Shown piece after piece: positions 20,261 through 33,174 of a stretch of 64,000 nt of DNA. The stretch spans positions 23,389,501-23,453,500 of the forward strand of contig JARDYH010000006.1 in the NCBI GenBank assembly GCA_029215795.1, given 5' to 3'. Position numbers and translations under genes: made by a program. Source of the DNA: Anniella stebbinsi. Its lineage: Eukaryota; Chordata; Lepidosauria; Squamata; Anniellidae. Each line of letters starts with the position of its first letter. Positions within the stretch are counted from its first letter, which is position 1. The notes under the pieces were generated by a model that had not been told where the DNA came from, searched no databases, and was given only the letters and a program-made list of their open reading frames with translations.

Positions 20261-22105
20261 CATCAAATGCAGTCTTTCTCCCAGAGAGTGACCCTAGCTG
20301 CCCTGTCAACCTTCTCCTTGGGTCTGCTCGTGCTGTCGGTCTGTAATAAAATCCCTCTCCATGATCAAGTCATGGATGAAGGGGTTGGCCTGGCTTGTAT
20401 TTCTGGGATCTGGGCAGATAGGCTGGGAAGGAGGAGTTGATCTCTCAGCTGTGTTCACCTGGGCACTTCATTCAGCAGAAGCCCAGACTCAGGGGTCAGG
20501 GGGAAAGCCAGGTGGTGATAGTGCAGTAGCTGGTAGGGATCCCATCTCCTTCTCCAGGATCCCTGACCAAGTTCGAGTGTGTGCGTCTTGTAGTGGGCAC
20601 TTGCAACCATTGAGGGATTCTGATAGTGTACCATCCACCCTACTGCACAGCAGTCTCCCTGTCTGACCCCATGGAGAAGATCTCGGAATTAGTGTTGAGG
20701 ACTCCCAGAATAGTGGTTATGGGAGACCTCAACTTCCATGCCAGCCCTGCCTTGACTGGATCAGCTCAGGATGTTGTGATCCATGACAGCTCTGGTTGTT
20801 CAACATCTACATGAAACTGCTGGGTGAAGTCATCTGGAGACTTGGGCAACTGACACCTGTCTTTCTCTCTCAATTATATCTGATCCTAGGGAGGTAGCAG
20901 AAACCCTGAACGATTGTTTGTCAACCATGAAGTTTTGTGAACTGCCCAGAGAGCGACTATTGGAGAAATGAAATAAATAAATTTAATTAATAAGGATTTG
21001 ATGGGACTTAACAATGTGAAACTTAATCAGGACAAGTCAGAAATAGTATTAGTGGGTGTCCCTTATAACATGGGTTTAGGAGAGTTGTATTTCCCTTGAA
21101 AGATCAGAACTTAGGGGTGCACTTCAATCTGGCACAAATTCTGTTGGTGACTAGGAGTGCTGTTGCTAACTTCAGCAGGGGCCCTTACTGATAAAGTTGG
21201 ACCTTATTACAGTCATTCATGCTCTAATTATCTCCCAGTTGGACTATTGTAATAGACAGTACATGGGGCTAACACCTGCATTCACATACTTCAGCCAGCA
21301 GAAAATGTTACTTTAACATGTTACTTTAATCCTGTTCAACCTTCATTTGTTGCTGTTTGTTAAAAGGTGAAATTAAAGGTGCTGATGTTGACCTTTGAAA
21401 GTCCTAAATGACCTGGCACCTGGGTATCTTAAAGACCACCTCATCCAGAGCATGCCCCTCTCGTACAAACCTTTCGTCATCGGAAGCCCTGCTCCAGATG
21501 CCATTGCCCGAATGAGGCTCTACAGCAGGAGTGGGCAACACGCAGCCCGCAAGCAGCCCTCACTGCCCCAATGCATCCCAAAATGATTTTAAAAAAATAA
21601 ATCAAAATGTTGCACTGTAGCAGCTGTGGGGCGCTAAAATGGGCAATTTTAGCTTGCAGACAAGCTAAATATGTCCATTTATGTGGTGTAGGGCTGTTTC
21701 CTGCCAAATTTCAGTGGCAAAATGACAATTTTAACAAATTCCTTCTTCCAGTACAGCCCAGAGGAAGCCTCTAGGAAAAGGGCCTTTTCAGTTGTGGCAT
21801 CCGTTTTGTGGAGCCCCTCCCTAAAGAGATTCGCCAGGTCCTTTTTACCTTCTATTCTTTCAGGTGTCTGGCTAACAGGCTGACATGGCAGGCTTCTTAT
21901 ATTGGGCTTTAAGTGTTGCTGCTCTCTTTGATCATTTTCTTGTTATGCTCCCAGTATTTATATTTCTATCTGTAATTTCATTCTGGATATGTTTTGGGGA
22001 ATTCTGCGGTACTTTACTGTTTTGATGATGTAAGCCACTTGGAATTTATATTTATAAAGAAAAATGGGGTTTAAACTTTAAAGTACTAAAATAAAATAAT
22101 AAACA
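20261..22105 (+). mobile_element. L2-type LINE, internally deleted, with EN and RT remnants
   Basis: In order on the + strand there are: N-terminal endonuclease remnants (20440-20520); an endonuclease core 'RIVVMGDLNFH' at about 20706-20740; then directly 'FNIYMKLLGEVIW' (20802-20840) from late in the RT. The intervening endonuclease-RT part is deleted. An L2-like 3' tail ('ctgcccagagagcgactattgg', 20945-20990) sits inside. RT resumes at 21000-21270 ('HALIISQLDYCN') and the C-terminal region runs to about 22105. A hAT-like end ('gcaggagtgggcaacacgcagcccgc', 21526-21551) suggests a small insertion at about 21526-21740. Probably two overlapping or rearranged copies. Confidence 0.7.
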
Positions 22106-22194
22106 ATAATCTGCCTGACATATGGTGGGATGCCCTCTTGACTTGCTTTTCTGGACTGGGCAGAAGGATGGTGCTTTCAGTTCTTGTGAACTGC

Positions 22195-23110
22195 TTTCAT
22201 AGAATCATAGACTCATAGAGTTGGAAGGGACCTATAAGGCCATCGAGTCCAACCCCCTGCTCAATGCAGGAATCTACCTTAAAGCATCCCTGACAGATGG
22301 TTGTCCAGCTGCCTCTTGAAGGCCTCTAGTGTGGGAGAGCCCACCACCTCCCTAGGTAATTGATTCCATTGTCATATTGCTCTAACAATCAGGAAGTTTT
22401 TCCTGATGTCCAGCCGGAATCTGGCTTCCTGTAACTTGAGCCCATTATTCCGTGTCCTGCATTCTGGGTTGATTGAGAAGAGATCCTGGCCTTCCTCTAT
22501 GTGACAACCTTTCAAGTATTTGAAGAGTGCTATCATGTCTCCCCTCAATCTTCTCTTCTCCAGGCTAAACATGCCTAGTTCTCTCAATCTCTCCTCATAG
22601 GGCTTTGTTTCCAGACCCCTAATCATCCTCATTGCCCTCCTCTGAACACGCTCCAGATTGTCTGCATCCTTCTTGAAGTGTGGTGCCCAGAACTGGACAC
22701 ATACTCAAGATGGCCTAACCAGTGCTGAACAGAGGGGAGCAAGTACCTCACGCAATGTGGAAGCTATACTTCTATTAATGCAGCCCAAAATAGCATTTGC
22801 TTTTTTTGCAGCCACATCACACTGTTGGTTCATATTCAGCTTGTGATCTACAACACTTCCAAGATCCTTCTTGCTTGTCGTATTGATTAGCCAAATATCC
22901 CCCATCTTGTAACTGTGCATTTGGTTTCTTTTTCCTGGGTGTAGAACTTGGCATTTATCCCTATGAAATTTAATTCTGTTGTTTTCAGCCTAGCGCTCCA
23001 GTCTATCAAGATCACTTTGGAGTTTGTTTCTGTCTTCTAGGGTATTAACGATCCCACCCAATTTTGTGTTGTCTGCAGATTTGATAAGCATTCCCTGCAT
23101 CTCCTTGTCC
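22195..23110 (-). mobile_element. CR1 LINE 3' end
   Basis: The left edge carries the CR1 3' terminal repeat in reverse ('atagaatcatagactcatag'). The minus strand encodes the CR1 RT C-terminus: '[20 protein letters not shown]' and '[14 protein letters not shown]' at 22632-22372, and 'KDLGSVVDHKLNMNQQCDVA' with 'ILGCINRSIAS' at 22920-22705. It is 5'-truncated near 23110. Some stops are present, but similarity to the chicken-type CR1 pattern is obvious. Confidence 0.95.
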
Positions 23111-23114
23111 TATT

Positions 23115-24285
23115 TGCTTTGCACCTCCTCGTCCTATGAGCAACCTATTTGCTCAGGTTGATATAGTACCTGGACAAAGATTGTCTGGTGACAGTTATCT
23201 GCGCTCTGCTAACCACTCTGGGAGGCACCTGTTTGGCTACTGTAGTGTGTTGTGCATTGTTCTTTTTTCAGCAATAGGCATATTCCTTTTCTTCCCGGCA
23301 TTTTGGAGACCTCATTTTTCAATTTTATGGCTGTTTTTATATATCTTTATATTTATCTATTCCTGTGCTGTTGGTCATTTTGTGTTGTATTCTTTTAACT
23401 GTTTATATTGTATTTTATTTTTTCAACTGTTTGTAGTCCTTCCAGGGAATGGTTGTTGTTGGGTGAATTAAAAATATAAACAGACTGACAAATAGGGGAC
23501 CTATTAGGATGATCCACCCTTGGAGGCTTATGGGATTAGGGCTTGCAGGGCTGGCACACAGGATGATGTCCTTCTCTCGCTGTGGAGTGTGGAGATGACT
23601 TGAGCTGTTGAGACGGTCCCTTCAAAATGTTCTCTCCTGTTAAATAGAGCCTCTTTGGCTCTCTGGTCTGTTGGAGAGATGAGAGTGATAAAGAAGATAG
23701 GGAGATGGCTAGAACACAAATGGAAGAAAGCTCTTTACATTCTGACAAAGCACATGTGAGAGGTTGCTCTTCAGCCTTCTCTGTGAATGGGTCTGGTGAG
23801 GCAGTGGAAGCATATTTGGGCTCAGTAATGGACCTGATGAAGACCAATACACTTCGGTATATTGGAGGGGGTGTTTTACAGCTAAAAGCTTGAGTATACA
23901 TTTTCCAAATAAACTATTGTCTGGATTGAGCTTCAGAGGTGCTAATGGTGCAAGATTCATCTGTCCAGGTTAGTGTTGTTCACAGTGTTCTAGATAGAGT
24001 TGCACTACCTGCTAAAGGAACATGTTTGTAATTTGAAGGAGCTCCTTGATCCGGTTTTGTCACTGGAGGTGTAAGTAGTCTTCTTTGCACAGAGCACCTG
24101 TCACCAGCTTAGGACTGATGCAACAGCTGTGATTTTATCTGGATAGGGAGAGCCTAGCATCAATTATCCATGATCTAGTAACGCCCAAATCAGGCTACTT
24201 CAATGCACGATACAATGGGATGCCTTTTGAAAGTCCCTCAGAAATTGCAGATAGTTCAAAATATAGCTGCTAAGTGGGACATAAT
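23115..24285 (+). mobile_element. L2-type LINE fragments
   Basis: At 23130-23480 there is an L2-like 3' end with the tail 'gggtgaattaaaaatataaac'. At about 23740-24285 the + strand shows, across frames, 'VEAYLGSVMDLMKTNTLR', then degenerate 'CSPVLVFHRV' and 'TPKSGYFNARYNGMP' segments of the late RT. Heavily mutated; boundaries approximate. Confidence 0.55.
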
Positions 24286-27200
24286 TTGGTTTTGTTTTTA
24301 AGGGCGGGGTTAAAATGCCTATATTAAGAAATAAATTAGAATGGCCAAATGTTGGGGCCATTTTGGTCTTGGGGACCAGTCCATCTTTCCTCTAAAAGAA
24401 CCAAAATAGGACACTCCTACCTACATTCTTGTAAGCAACCTCCTGTGTAGATATGTCTTTTCCTTGTGCCCTGAAAGCTGCAGAGTGACTGAGCCAGAGA
24501 GAGCTAGGAATAAGGAGATAGGAAATATATTTGTTTTATATTAAAGATGATCTTTCTTGTCTCACTTATGAAGAATTGCTCCAATGAAAAATCCCTAAGG
24601 TGCTTCCAAAGAGGGTGGTCCGATACGTCCCCGTCCCTCCATGAGGCACCACCTTCTCTAATTTGGCCCTCAAATGCTTGCTGTTTTGACCACCATAAAC
24701 ATTTAGCTATTTTGAATCCTTTCAGAGCATGAACAGTTTTACTGCCTGCTCTAAAGGGCTGAGAAAATGCTTATATCAGGATGAATGTCATTTAAAATGC
24801 TAAGTTGCATGACACTGAGCTCCAAGTAATGCAACCTTTGCAACAGGAGTGCTGGGAAGGTGATTCTCTTGTTCACAGAGGGAGCAGGAATGGCCAGTTT
24901 TCCACTCCCCTTTCACCCAGTACAAGATGTCAGCTAAAACATCTTGCAAAATGTAGTCAGTTGAAACGGAGCTGGTTATCAGCTAGAGTTCTATCATAAA
25001 TAGTTTCTCTGCCAGTGTTAGCTAGGGACCCTTCCCCACCCCAGATCAAAGACCAATGTGAGCAGGTTTGCATCTCTTGAATGCCTCCCCCACCCTCCCC
25101 TTCCTCCTCTCCGAGGTTCAAATTGCTGCAGACCACCCAGCATATTTTTTCCAGTCTGGAATGCTCCCTTATTTGTTTCTAAATAGGGTTCCTTCTAATT
25201 GTGGAGCAGCTTGGAGGTCACACTTGGAGGCTATCTTTAACTTTCTCTCTCACCCCACCCAGGGCCAAAAGGGACTGCAAATGTGTCCTGGATGTCTCTC
25301 CTTTCTCTGAGAGCACGCTGGCCGAAGAACCCTTTAAAGGAACACTGCCCAAAACACTGTACAAGAATTGTAACCTTGACATTTTTTCCTTGCACATATG
25401 CACCCACTCACAAACACGGTTGAGGATTGTGCATCTTCTAAAACTTGCAGGGAGGGTGGGGGAAAGAATGCCACCTTCCTAATACACGAAAAGGGCTTTT
25501 GGCAAGTAAGGCAAACTTAACCATGCACAGGCAGCCTATATGTATTGGCATCAAGATGCCTTTAGGGATCCATGGAAGTGATGGCACCTCTGTTCTTAAT
25601 GTCACTTCAGGATGTCTCCTGCTATATGCTTCTCCCCAAACCTTTAGCTTTCCTGGCACCAATCTCCTTACTGCTGACCTAGACGCGACATGAGAGAAAA
25701 TGATTGCATATTTATGTGTGAGTGGGTGTTTTTAAAAAGAGCTGTATGGGCGGGAGGGGGGCATCTTGTGTTCCTTCATTTTAAATTGGCCTCCCCAGGG
25801 AGTGACTGGGTACCTTTTCTGCTCCCCACCTCCACTACCAGTAATTCCCCCTGACATTTCAGATAAGGTCACATAGGTAACATGTGTTCTTGGGTGCCAC
25901 TTCCTGAAGGCACCATGGCAACTTCAGGCAGTAGCACCCAATGCTCCCTCCCTGCTTACACATTGCAAAGTGCTTGCCTTGGCCAGGCAACCAAACAATT
26001 CCCAGCCTTCCCCTAACTTTGAAGCTGGGAGATGATGGGGATCACCCCACCCACCCCTGCAGCCTCAAAATTGGGAGGAAGGCTAGGTAATCATCACACT
26101 CACCAGATATGGTGCCACACTTGGGGTGAGTGGATTTTTGAAGGCTGCCTGCCGCTGTTATCAGCTGGAACCCCAAAGGAAGCTGCCCTTGCTATTTTGA
26201 ATGCTGCTTTGTGTGGTGATTGCTCAAAGCCCAAACATGGGGGTGGGGGTAAGGAAGGGTAGACTTTTGAAGTTTACCCAGGCTGTAACTCCATTACCAT
26301 GAGGCAGGGAAATGAGGCTCTATTGTAGATCATGCTTGAGGATATTTATGGAAGTTATCTATGTCCCTGTTGTCTAGAACTTGTGAGATTTGCTGGAAGC
26401 AATTGGAAGCATTGTTAGAGAAAAATAATGCTACATTCTCAACAGGGTGATCCTCTTTCCCTTTGAGAAAAAGTGGAGGTGCTGACTGAAAGCTCCGTGG
26501 ACAATGCAAAACTCTAACAGGGTGTATGCCTCAATTTCAAGAAGTGAAAGAGCAAAATCCCTTGCAATAGCTCCAGCTGTGCCTGCCTCTCTGCTGTGTG
26601 TTGCACATCCCAGGACAGGGAATGAAATAAGCCACTCCGTTCTCACACACCTGAGAAGGGCTGTGCAGGCCCTTCTGTGACTCGCAGCAGTCACTGGATG
26701 TGCAGGATAAGATGCGGTGGGGGTGTCAAGAATGGAACTGCTGGAGTCTAGAAAAACAATGTGTTCTCTGTGTGCAGACAACAGAAATCGTGTTTGTTGG
26801 ACTCTTCATTCTTTCAAGCTAGCAAGCCACAAAGAGAGGTTTGGATCAATTTCAAGACAAACCTGTTAGCTTAGTTTCAGGCTGCCATAGCTGCCTTGGT
26901 CCAGGCATTTGCTGAATTCAAGTAAGATCACACAGGCTATTCTAAGGGGTGTTCTCTGTAGAACAGTATCCTAGGTCAACACAGAGCAGTAAAAAAATAA
27001 ATATAGGCAGTATAATGTTTCAGTTGAAATTATTGTTTTTACTTAATACATTTCTTAATTCTAATGAAGCTGTTTTTCACAGTACTCAAGTACATTTTGG
27101 CCCTCCCAGTCCCTTTTCTTTCCATTTAGCAGAGCTCTGGCAGGCAGGAGCAGGCTTTCTAAGCAATCAGGTGGCATACTGCCTTATCTCTATTAGTAAG

Positions 27201-27480
27201 AGTGAAAAACATACTTTTCCAGCTTTTCTGTTCTTAAAGAATTCAAGGGGTCTGGAATATCCCTGGCAAGCGGTTATAGCCCAGAGACGATGGCATAGCC
27301 CTGGGAAAAATAATAATAACAAAGTTATAACTCAACACCATTGTGCTTCCCAAAGACTGTATTGTCTGACATGTCCAGTTTCCTTAACTATTTGGGCAAG
27401 GTACCCTTTCTGGTTTGTTTATTATTTACATTTCTATACTGCTTAATAGCCAAAGCTCTTGACAAGGGTTTACAAAGCAG
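24286..27480. other. Unique-looking sequence upstream of the CYSTM1 exon
   Basis: About 3.2 kb without a repeat that I recognise. It is the longest such stretch before the CYSTM1 terminal exon and is presumably its last intron. I looked for a proline-, tyrosine- and glutamine-rich CYSTM1 exon here and did not see one. Confidence 0.4.
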
Positions 27481-27891
27481 AATGATCTGAATCCTTCATG
27501 CAAAATGGTGAGCAGTTCAGGAGTACTTCCAGGCAGAGGGCTCCTAGCACTTCCAGCCTAAAGGCCCTGTGCTGCTATTCTGTCATTTTTCTCCTTACTG
27601 GATTTTCTGCCGTAAGAGGAAAAAAGGTGGAAGAAGTGGTGGGAAAAGACGGGAGGGTTACAAGTGGAGGACAACGTCATGTGAACCTCCCTTTAAATTC
27701 TGTGAATGAAGCTGGGCAAAGGCACCATCGAAGCCTCGTCTGGAAGCAGCCCAGGCTTCTGCTTTTGGGCATCGCAAGCGTTCCTGATGAGTTCATCATG
27801 TTGGCTGAAACGGAACCACCCGGCTCGGTGACTGTGAGTTTGTGCATAACTGGATGCAGCTCTTCTGACAAAATGCCTTATCTCTTCCTAG

Positions 27892-27998
27892 TGTATGTCG
27901 TGGAAGAGCGGCGAAGGGATGACTCGGGCGAAAGTGCTTGCCTGACGGCGTGTTGGACTGCACTGTGCTGCTGCTGCCTTTGGGACATGCTGACCTGA
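27892..27998 (+). CDS. CYSTM1: CYSTM1 (cysteine-rich transmembrane module protein 1), terminal coding exon
   Basis: The exon encodes the C-terminal tail 'VYVVEERRRDDSGESACLTA...' and ends in the module 'CLTACWTALCCCCLWDMLT' before TGA (27996-27998). This cysteine-rich tail is the hallmark of vertebrate CYSTM1, a small membrane protein of about 100 residues whose N-terminal half is rich in proline, tyrosine and glutamine. The exon starts after the acceptor 'tctcttcctag' (AG at 27890-27891). The first two bases complete a split valine codon. The open frame extends upstream to 27498, but that part is intron. Upstream exons are not seen and probably lie outside the window. The exact biochemical role of CYSTM1 is not well defined; plant and yeast CYSTM proteins are linked to stress tolerance. 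Confidence 0.96.
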
Positions 27999-28450
27999 GT
28001 GTCCTGAGAAGCCACGCCTCTCAATACCTCTTAACTTGGAGTGCTATGCATTCTCCTCCTCCTCCTCCTCCTCCTCTCGACAGCTTTTTAGTACTGTTCT
28101 AAATGATCTGCTTTGCACAGGCGACAGTGACACGTGTCTGCCATAGAGATAGCACCATGATGTTGGTTATGCACTTTTTAGTTTTAGTGGAGGAAAGCCT
28201 CACCTACCCATACCTTTATAGCATATGTTTCTAAGACTTTATGGTTGTTCTTTAAAGAATGTGCTAAATACTTTCTTTTCTTTTTGGGGGGGCAAAAAGG
28301 CTTTTACTACAAATTATGTATTTATAATTTTTACCATTCTTGAAAATTGAATAATATGCAATAATTTAAGCCAATCATTTATGTTTTTCTTACTTGCTTC
28401 CACGTCTGTTTTAATAAACTTCGTCCAATAAAGATATGGACCCAGTAACA
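27999..28450 (+). other. CYSTM1: CYSTM1 3' untranslated region
   Basis: This follows directly from the CYSTM1 stop codon. It contains a (CTC)n run at 28051-28078 and is AT-rich toward the end. It finishes with two overlapping-range poly(A) signals at 28413-28418 and 28427-28432. The cleavage site near 28450 is an estimate. Confidence 0.75.
28413..28432 (+). terminator. Poly(A) signals of CYSTM1 (two AATAAA)
   Basis: Two canonical AATAAA hexamers, 14 bases apart, lie about 415-435 bases after the CYSTM1 stop codon. A T/GT-rich stretch follows at 28460-28480. Confidence 0.8.
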
Positions 28451-28979
28451 TGAAGAGTATGATTCAGTTCTTGTTATCCTGTGCGTTCGGAGGACACTCA
28501 AAGGTGGCAATGCCAAGTATTTGCTTAATTGCTCCCCAAAGATACTTTTCAAAAGCTACTCTCTATTTCTGCTCTGTCAACCTCTAGTACTTAACTAAAG
28601 AGCAGGTTTGCACACTATGCAGAACACAGTGCCCTTTTCTTTTCTGATGTTTTTTTGAGAAAACTTTTTTAAAGCTACTCCTGTATTTTCCAATGGCTCA
28701 GGGAAGGCTCCCTTCCTTTCCCCTAACTTTTACTGTCTTGCCAAATATATTTTCAATTCTACTAAGCCTTAAAAAGTTGTAGCTGTACATCATACAGATT
28801 GACTTCCTTAGAACCGAATTCAAATTATCTGGATCAAGGAATTTATGCACTGCTCTAACTAAAGTACCATGAGAGTATATTGCACCAGTATTGTTAACCT
28901 TTCTTGAAATGATCTAGCTAGGAGTTTGCATAGCAGTTTGGAATAAGCAGGCAATGTTTTTGAAATCTCCATAACACAT
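28451..28979. other. No recognisable feature downstream of CYSTM1
   Basis: AT-rich intergenic sequence between the CYSTM1 poly(A) signals and an L2 3' end. No gene or repeat recognised. Confidence 0.4.
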
Positions 28980-30440
28980 TGCTTGTCATATTTATTTATT
29001 TACAACATTTATATACTTTGACTGGTCAATCAAGGAAATAAAGATATATTCAACAGGAACCGAGAACAAAACAACGTTGGTACCTACTTGACCTCCAAAG
29101 GCAGGAAGCTCCACAGAAAGGGAGCCACCCCATTGAAGGCTGGACTCCAACCAGGCTATACGTCCATGCAGAACCACCAGGAGCAGGGCCAGCTGATGAC
29201 CTCAGTGACCAAGCAGGTTGATAAGACAGAAGACGCTCTCCCAAGCATCTTGGTTCCAAGTTGTTTAGGGTTTCATGCACTAGTAGCAATACCTTAAACC
29301 TAGCCCAGTAGCAAATAGGCAGCCAGTGAAATTCTGTCAGCAAAGGAGTTGCATGCTAAAATGGGCAGTTCCTGACAACAGGCAAGCTGCTGCATTCTGC
29401 AATAGCTCCTGCTTCTGGGTCAGCCCCACATAGAGCACATTGCAGTAATCCAGTCATGAGGTTACTAGCACCTGTACCATGGTGGGCAAACTATTCCTAT
29501 CCAGGAGAGGCCATAGCTGGCATACTAGTCAAAGCTGGTAAAAGGCACTCTGCTGCCATGTCCAGTTGGAACTCCAGTAATGATGATGGATCTAGGAATA
29601 TCCTCGGAATACAAACTGATATTTTAAAAGGAGTGCAACCCCATCCAGATCAGGCAATGAATCTATCTCCTAGACTGGGAAACAACTCACCCACAGGGCC
29701 TCCATCTTGCCAGGATTCAACTTCAGTTTATTGGATTTCATACAGTGCATTACTGTGTCCAGGTACAGATCCAGGACTTGCACGGCCTCACCTGATTCAG
29801 ATATTACAGGAAAATAGAGCTCAGTGTCATTAACGTACTGATGGCACTTAGTTTCAAATCCCCAAATGATTGCTCCCAGTGGCTTCATATAGATGTTGAA
29901 CAACATTGGAGATAAGATGGTACCCTGTGGAACCCCATAGCTCATTTACCAAGGTGCTGAGAAATGGTCCCCCAATGTTACTCTCTGAAATCAACCCAGC
30001 AGGTAAGACCAGAATCACTAACACAGTGCCTCAAATGCCTAGCCTATGGAGTCAATCCAGGAGGATACGGATACCATGGTCGATGGTATCAAACACCAAT
30101 GAGAGATTGAGCAGAATTAACAGGGTCACACTCCCCCCCGTCCTTCTCCCAGTAAAGGTCATCCATCAGAGTGACCAAGGCTGATTCGGTCGCATAACTA
30201 GGCTGAAACCTAGACTGGAATTGGTCCAGATGATCAGTATCCTCCCAGAGTGCCTGCAGTTGCTTCCCCATGACCCTCTCCAGTACCTTCCCTAAGAAAG
30301 GGATATTTGCGACAGGTTGCCATTGTCAGATAAAATAAGTCTAGAGTGGGTTTCTTCAGGAGCAGTCACATTACTTCTTCCTTAAGGACAGCAGGAATCA
30401 CCTATATAGCAGCTTGTCAATCTCAACCTTCCCCTTTGAA
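28980..30440 (-). mobile_element. L2-type LINE, 3' half
   Basis: Reading the minus strand from right to left: a degenerate 'LDLI..DN.NLSQIS' region (30300-30360); 'RVMGKQLQALW' with 'SRFQPSYATESALV' (30271-30150); the RT segment 'VPQGTILSPMLFNIYMKPLG' (29935-29870) and a degraded catalytic box 'YVNDTELYF' (normally 'YADDTQ'); then 'LTEFHWLPICYWARFKVLLL' (29343-29270) and the 3' end near 28985. The catalytic box has lost the first aspartate of the YADD motif. Several stops. A relative of the copies at 35030-36117 and 13891-14540. Confidence 0.88.
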
Positions 30441-30595
30441 ACAAAAATTGCCATTTGTATTTATTTAAAAGGATTTTTGACATCCTTTAAAGGTAGAACT
30501 CTTTGGAACAGCTCTGTCTACACGTCCACTGTTGCCAACATGGAGAACCTGCCATATTTGCAAACTCTACAGTAAGCCTTAGAACTGCCTACCCA

Positions 30596-30702
30596 AACTG
30601 GGGCCTTCCAGATGTTTTGGGCTACAACACCCAGAATTCTTGATTGTTGGCTTAGGCTGGCTGGAGCTGTTGGGAATGAAAGTTGAAAACATTTGGAAGT
30701 CT
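30596..30702. repeat. Palindromic MITE copy
   Basis: The left half 'ccttccagatgttttgggctacaac' is mirrored by the right half 'gaaaacatttggaag' around 'cttaggctggctgg'. Same family as 684-806 and 46840-46970. Confidence 0.6.
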
Positions 30703-30879
30703 CCTGGTAGTGGGAAATTGTTATAGAACCCTACTATGTAGGTGATCTGTGCATAGCTGGTGGGATGAAAAGCACAGCTTGTGCTGTGTTGAGCTTATAT
30801 GGAAGAATGTAAAACCTATGAGATCTTCAGCTGATTGGGATAAAAAGAAGGGCTGTGTGAGCCCCAGACCTCAGTTTTG

Positions 30880-31200
30880 AAAATCTGAATCACGGAGGCC
30901 ATTTTATGGCAGATCTGCCATTTTATGATGAATCCGCCATTTCCTTGCACATCCCAAGGCCCCATACAGCCTACAACTCCCGGCTTGCAGTGCCTGTGAG
31001 GGCTGCACTTACCGGGGCTCAGGAACGGAGGGCATACATCTACTCGCCATCGCCTGCTCCACAGCACGATTGCCACCTCCTCCCCACCATCACCAGTTTC
31101 TCCCCACCACCACCGGCTCCTTTCTGCCATTGCCAACTTCTTCCTGCCATTACCAGCTTCTCAGCGTGATTGCCACTGCAATCTAGGATGCTCCAGTGAC
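30880..31200 (+). repeat. Degenerate short tandem repeats ('gccattttatg', 'cca(c/t)caccagcttctcc')
   Basis: At 30896-30945 a 'gccattttatg' word recurs three times. At 31055-31175 a degenerate unit of about 24 bases with 'ccaccatcaccagtttctcc' is repeated four or five times. No coding claim is made. Confidence 0.5.
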
Positions 31201-31366
31201 CCTGGAGAGGACCCTACATGTTCTGCAGGTGCCCCTCAGCCACCTGCTTCCCCCAAGAGCTGCCCACTCTGTCCTTCATCATTCCCTAAGGAATGTACAT
31301 ATAATGTAAGTTTTTCCATAAGCGCAATTAACCATAGCTTGTCCCTTCATTGTATAATACACAAAG

Positions 31367-31552
31367 GGCCTGTTCAGCCAACACGCTAAGCCATGGGTAG
31401 GCCGCTAACCCTTTTGCAGCAAATGATTACTGAGCATGTTTAAACTGGTTATGCAGCCACACTAGTTAGGAATAGTTCACACAACATGCTAAGTCACAAT
31501 GTTTAGCTCAAAATGCTTACCCACTGTGGCTTAGTGTGTCATCTGAACAGGG
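31367..31552. repeat. MITE with TIRs and acaaag flanks
   Basis: The left end reads GGCCTGTTCAGCCAACACGC. The right end read inward is CCCTGTTCAGATGACACACT. Both continue with 'TAAGCCA'. Flanks acaaag (31361-31366 and 31553-31558) form a target duplication of at least six bases, which fits a hAT-like origin. 186 bases, non-coding. Confidence 0.75.
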
Positions 31553-33174
31553 ACAAAGAATTTTGATTTCTCCAGTTTTGTGCGATAATTAGCCTTGCTG
31601 CTAAAAAACAACAACTCTGATGAGGTCTTTAGGCAACAGCAAAAGACCCAGAGAGGGAGATCGATCTAGTGATTGGTTGGTGATTTTCTCTATTTCAAGC
31701 AAACAATTTGCTCCAAAACTTGAAGACTCGGGCAAGGTCACCACATATGAATATAAGAACCTTTGCCTTCGCCACAGTACCAACAATTATCTGGGTCATT
31801 CCTATCAGCATAGCTTAGTTTGACGGGCTAAATACGAACAATTCACAAATTTGAGATTGTGCTTCCTTAATTCAGCAGACAAAGAATACGCTGGAGGTCT
31901 TTTCCACGTTCTCTTAACAGTATTGGCTTCTAGAGTGACACCCAAATATTTTCCCCAGACCTTTTTTTATACCAAAACATAGTGGATATACATCCCCCAA
32001 AACAGGACACTATAAATATTTGCAGCTACAACTTCTAAGCTGGTTTCTGTTTTTAATATAAATTCCTCAAAGGGAATAAGTTTCCTGATCCCCAGTTCCA
32101 ACACTTGTTTTTGTGCTGAGAAGTGTACCACTTGGCATACTTGGAACCAGGTGAAAAAGGTGTTACCAAGCTGCATCCAAATTTGTTCCCCAGATATAGG
32201 ATACGATGTGTCATATAGATCCTGAAGTCAGTATAAACCCTGATGTTTCCAAAGCTGAAACTGCATCCGCTTATTTGTATAACAGAAGAGCCAGTGATTG
32301 AGAAAATGGGCAAGAGGCGATGATGTAGATATCAAATATTTATGTCATGTTTTCCAAATCCCCAAATCGTGATGAAGGGATGGATTTGGGATTTTTTCGA
32401 GTTTACTTTTTCAGGATGGCAGAAAGAAAAGCCCTATAATTTTACCCAGTTCACCATCCTCAACTTCCAAAGCTGCCCAAACACACTTCTGGGAACTCCC
32501 TATAAGCCAAACTAATTGTTTAAGCTCAAAAGCTGCGTAATAGCAGTGTAAATTGGGGGTCCCAAAGCCACCCTCTTTCTGTCTATGGAAACTAATAGAG
32601 TTAGTAACTCTTGTTTATTTGCTATCATGAATAAACTGACATGAGTTTTTGCCAACAGAACAAAAAAATCGGTTCTAACCCCTGTAGGTATTGTTTGAAA
32701 AAGTTAAGGGAGCAAAAACATTTTAACAGCAGCAATCCTACTCAGTAGAGCTAATTTCAGCTTTTCCCATTCCTTTAGCTTCTGCCTAAAATGATTCAAT
32801 AGAGGCTTATAATTCAATATACTGATTTGGTTAACCTTTTTGGGTATCACAACTCCTCGATACTTTAGCGGTGATGAATGTTTGTAAGTAAGCCCTATCT
32901 ACACCTGGTAAATTTAGAGCTAGATTTATTTAGATTATCTTGCAGCCCAGCCACTCCCTCATAATTTGAGATGATTTCCAGTATTTGGGGGATTACCAAT
33001 TTAGGGTGGGATACAAAGACTGCCACATCGTCAGCAAAGAGGTTTAGGAGACACCTTTGTCCATTAATAGATATGCCTGTAATCTTGGGGTTGTTCCACG
33101 CTAAATTAGCTAAGGGTTCTATGGAAAAGATGAACAAAAATTGTGAAAGCAGTCATCTCTGTTTAGTCGCCCTA

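Noticed and set aside
27498..27891. Upstream extension of the CYSTM1 open frame, which starts with ATG at 27498
   Set aside because: The only similarity begins right after a good splice acceptor at 27890-27891. The upstream part has no CYSTM1-like proline/tyrosine-rich sequence, so it is intron read-through.
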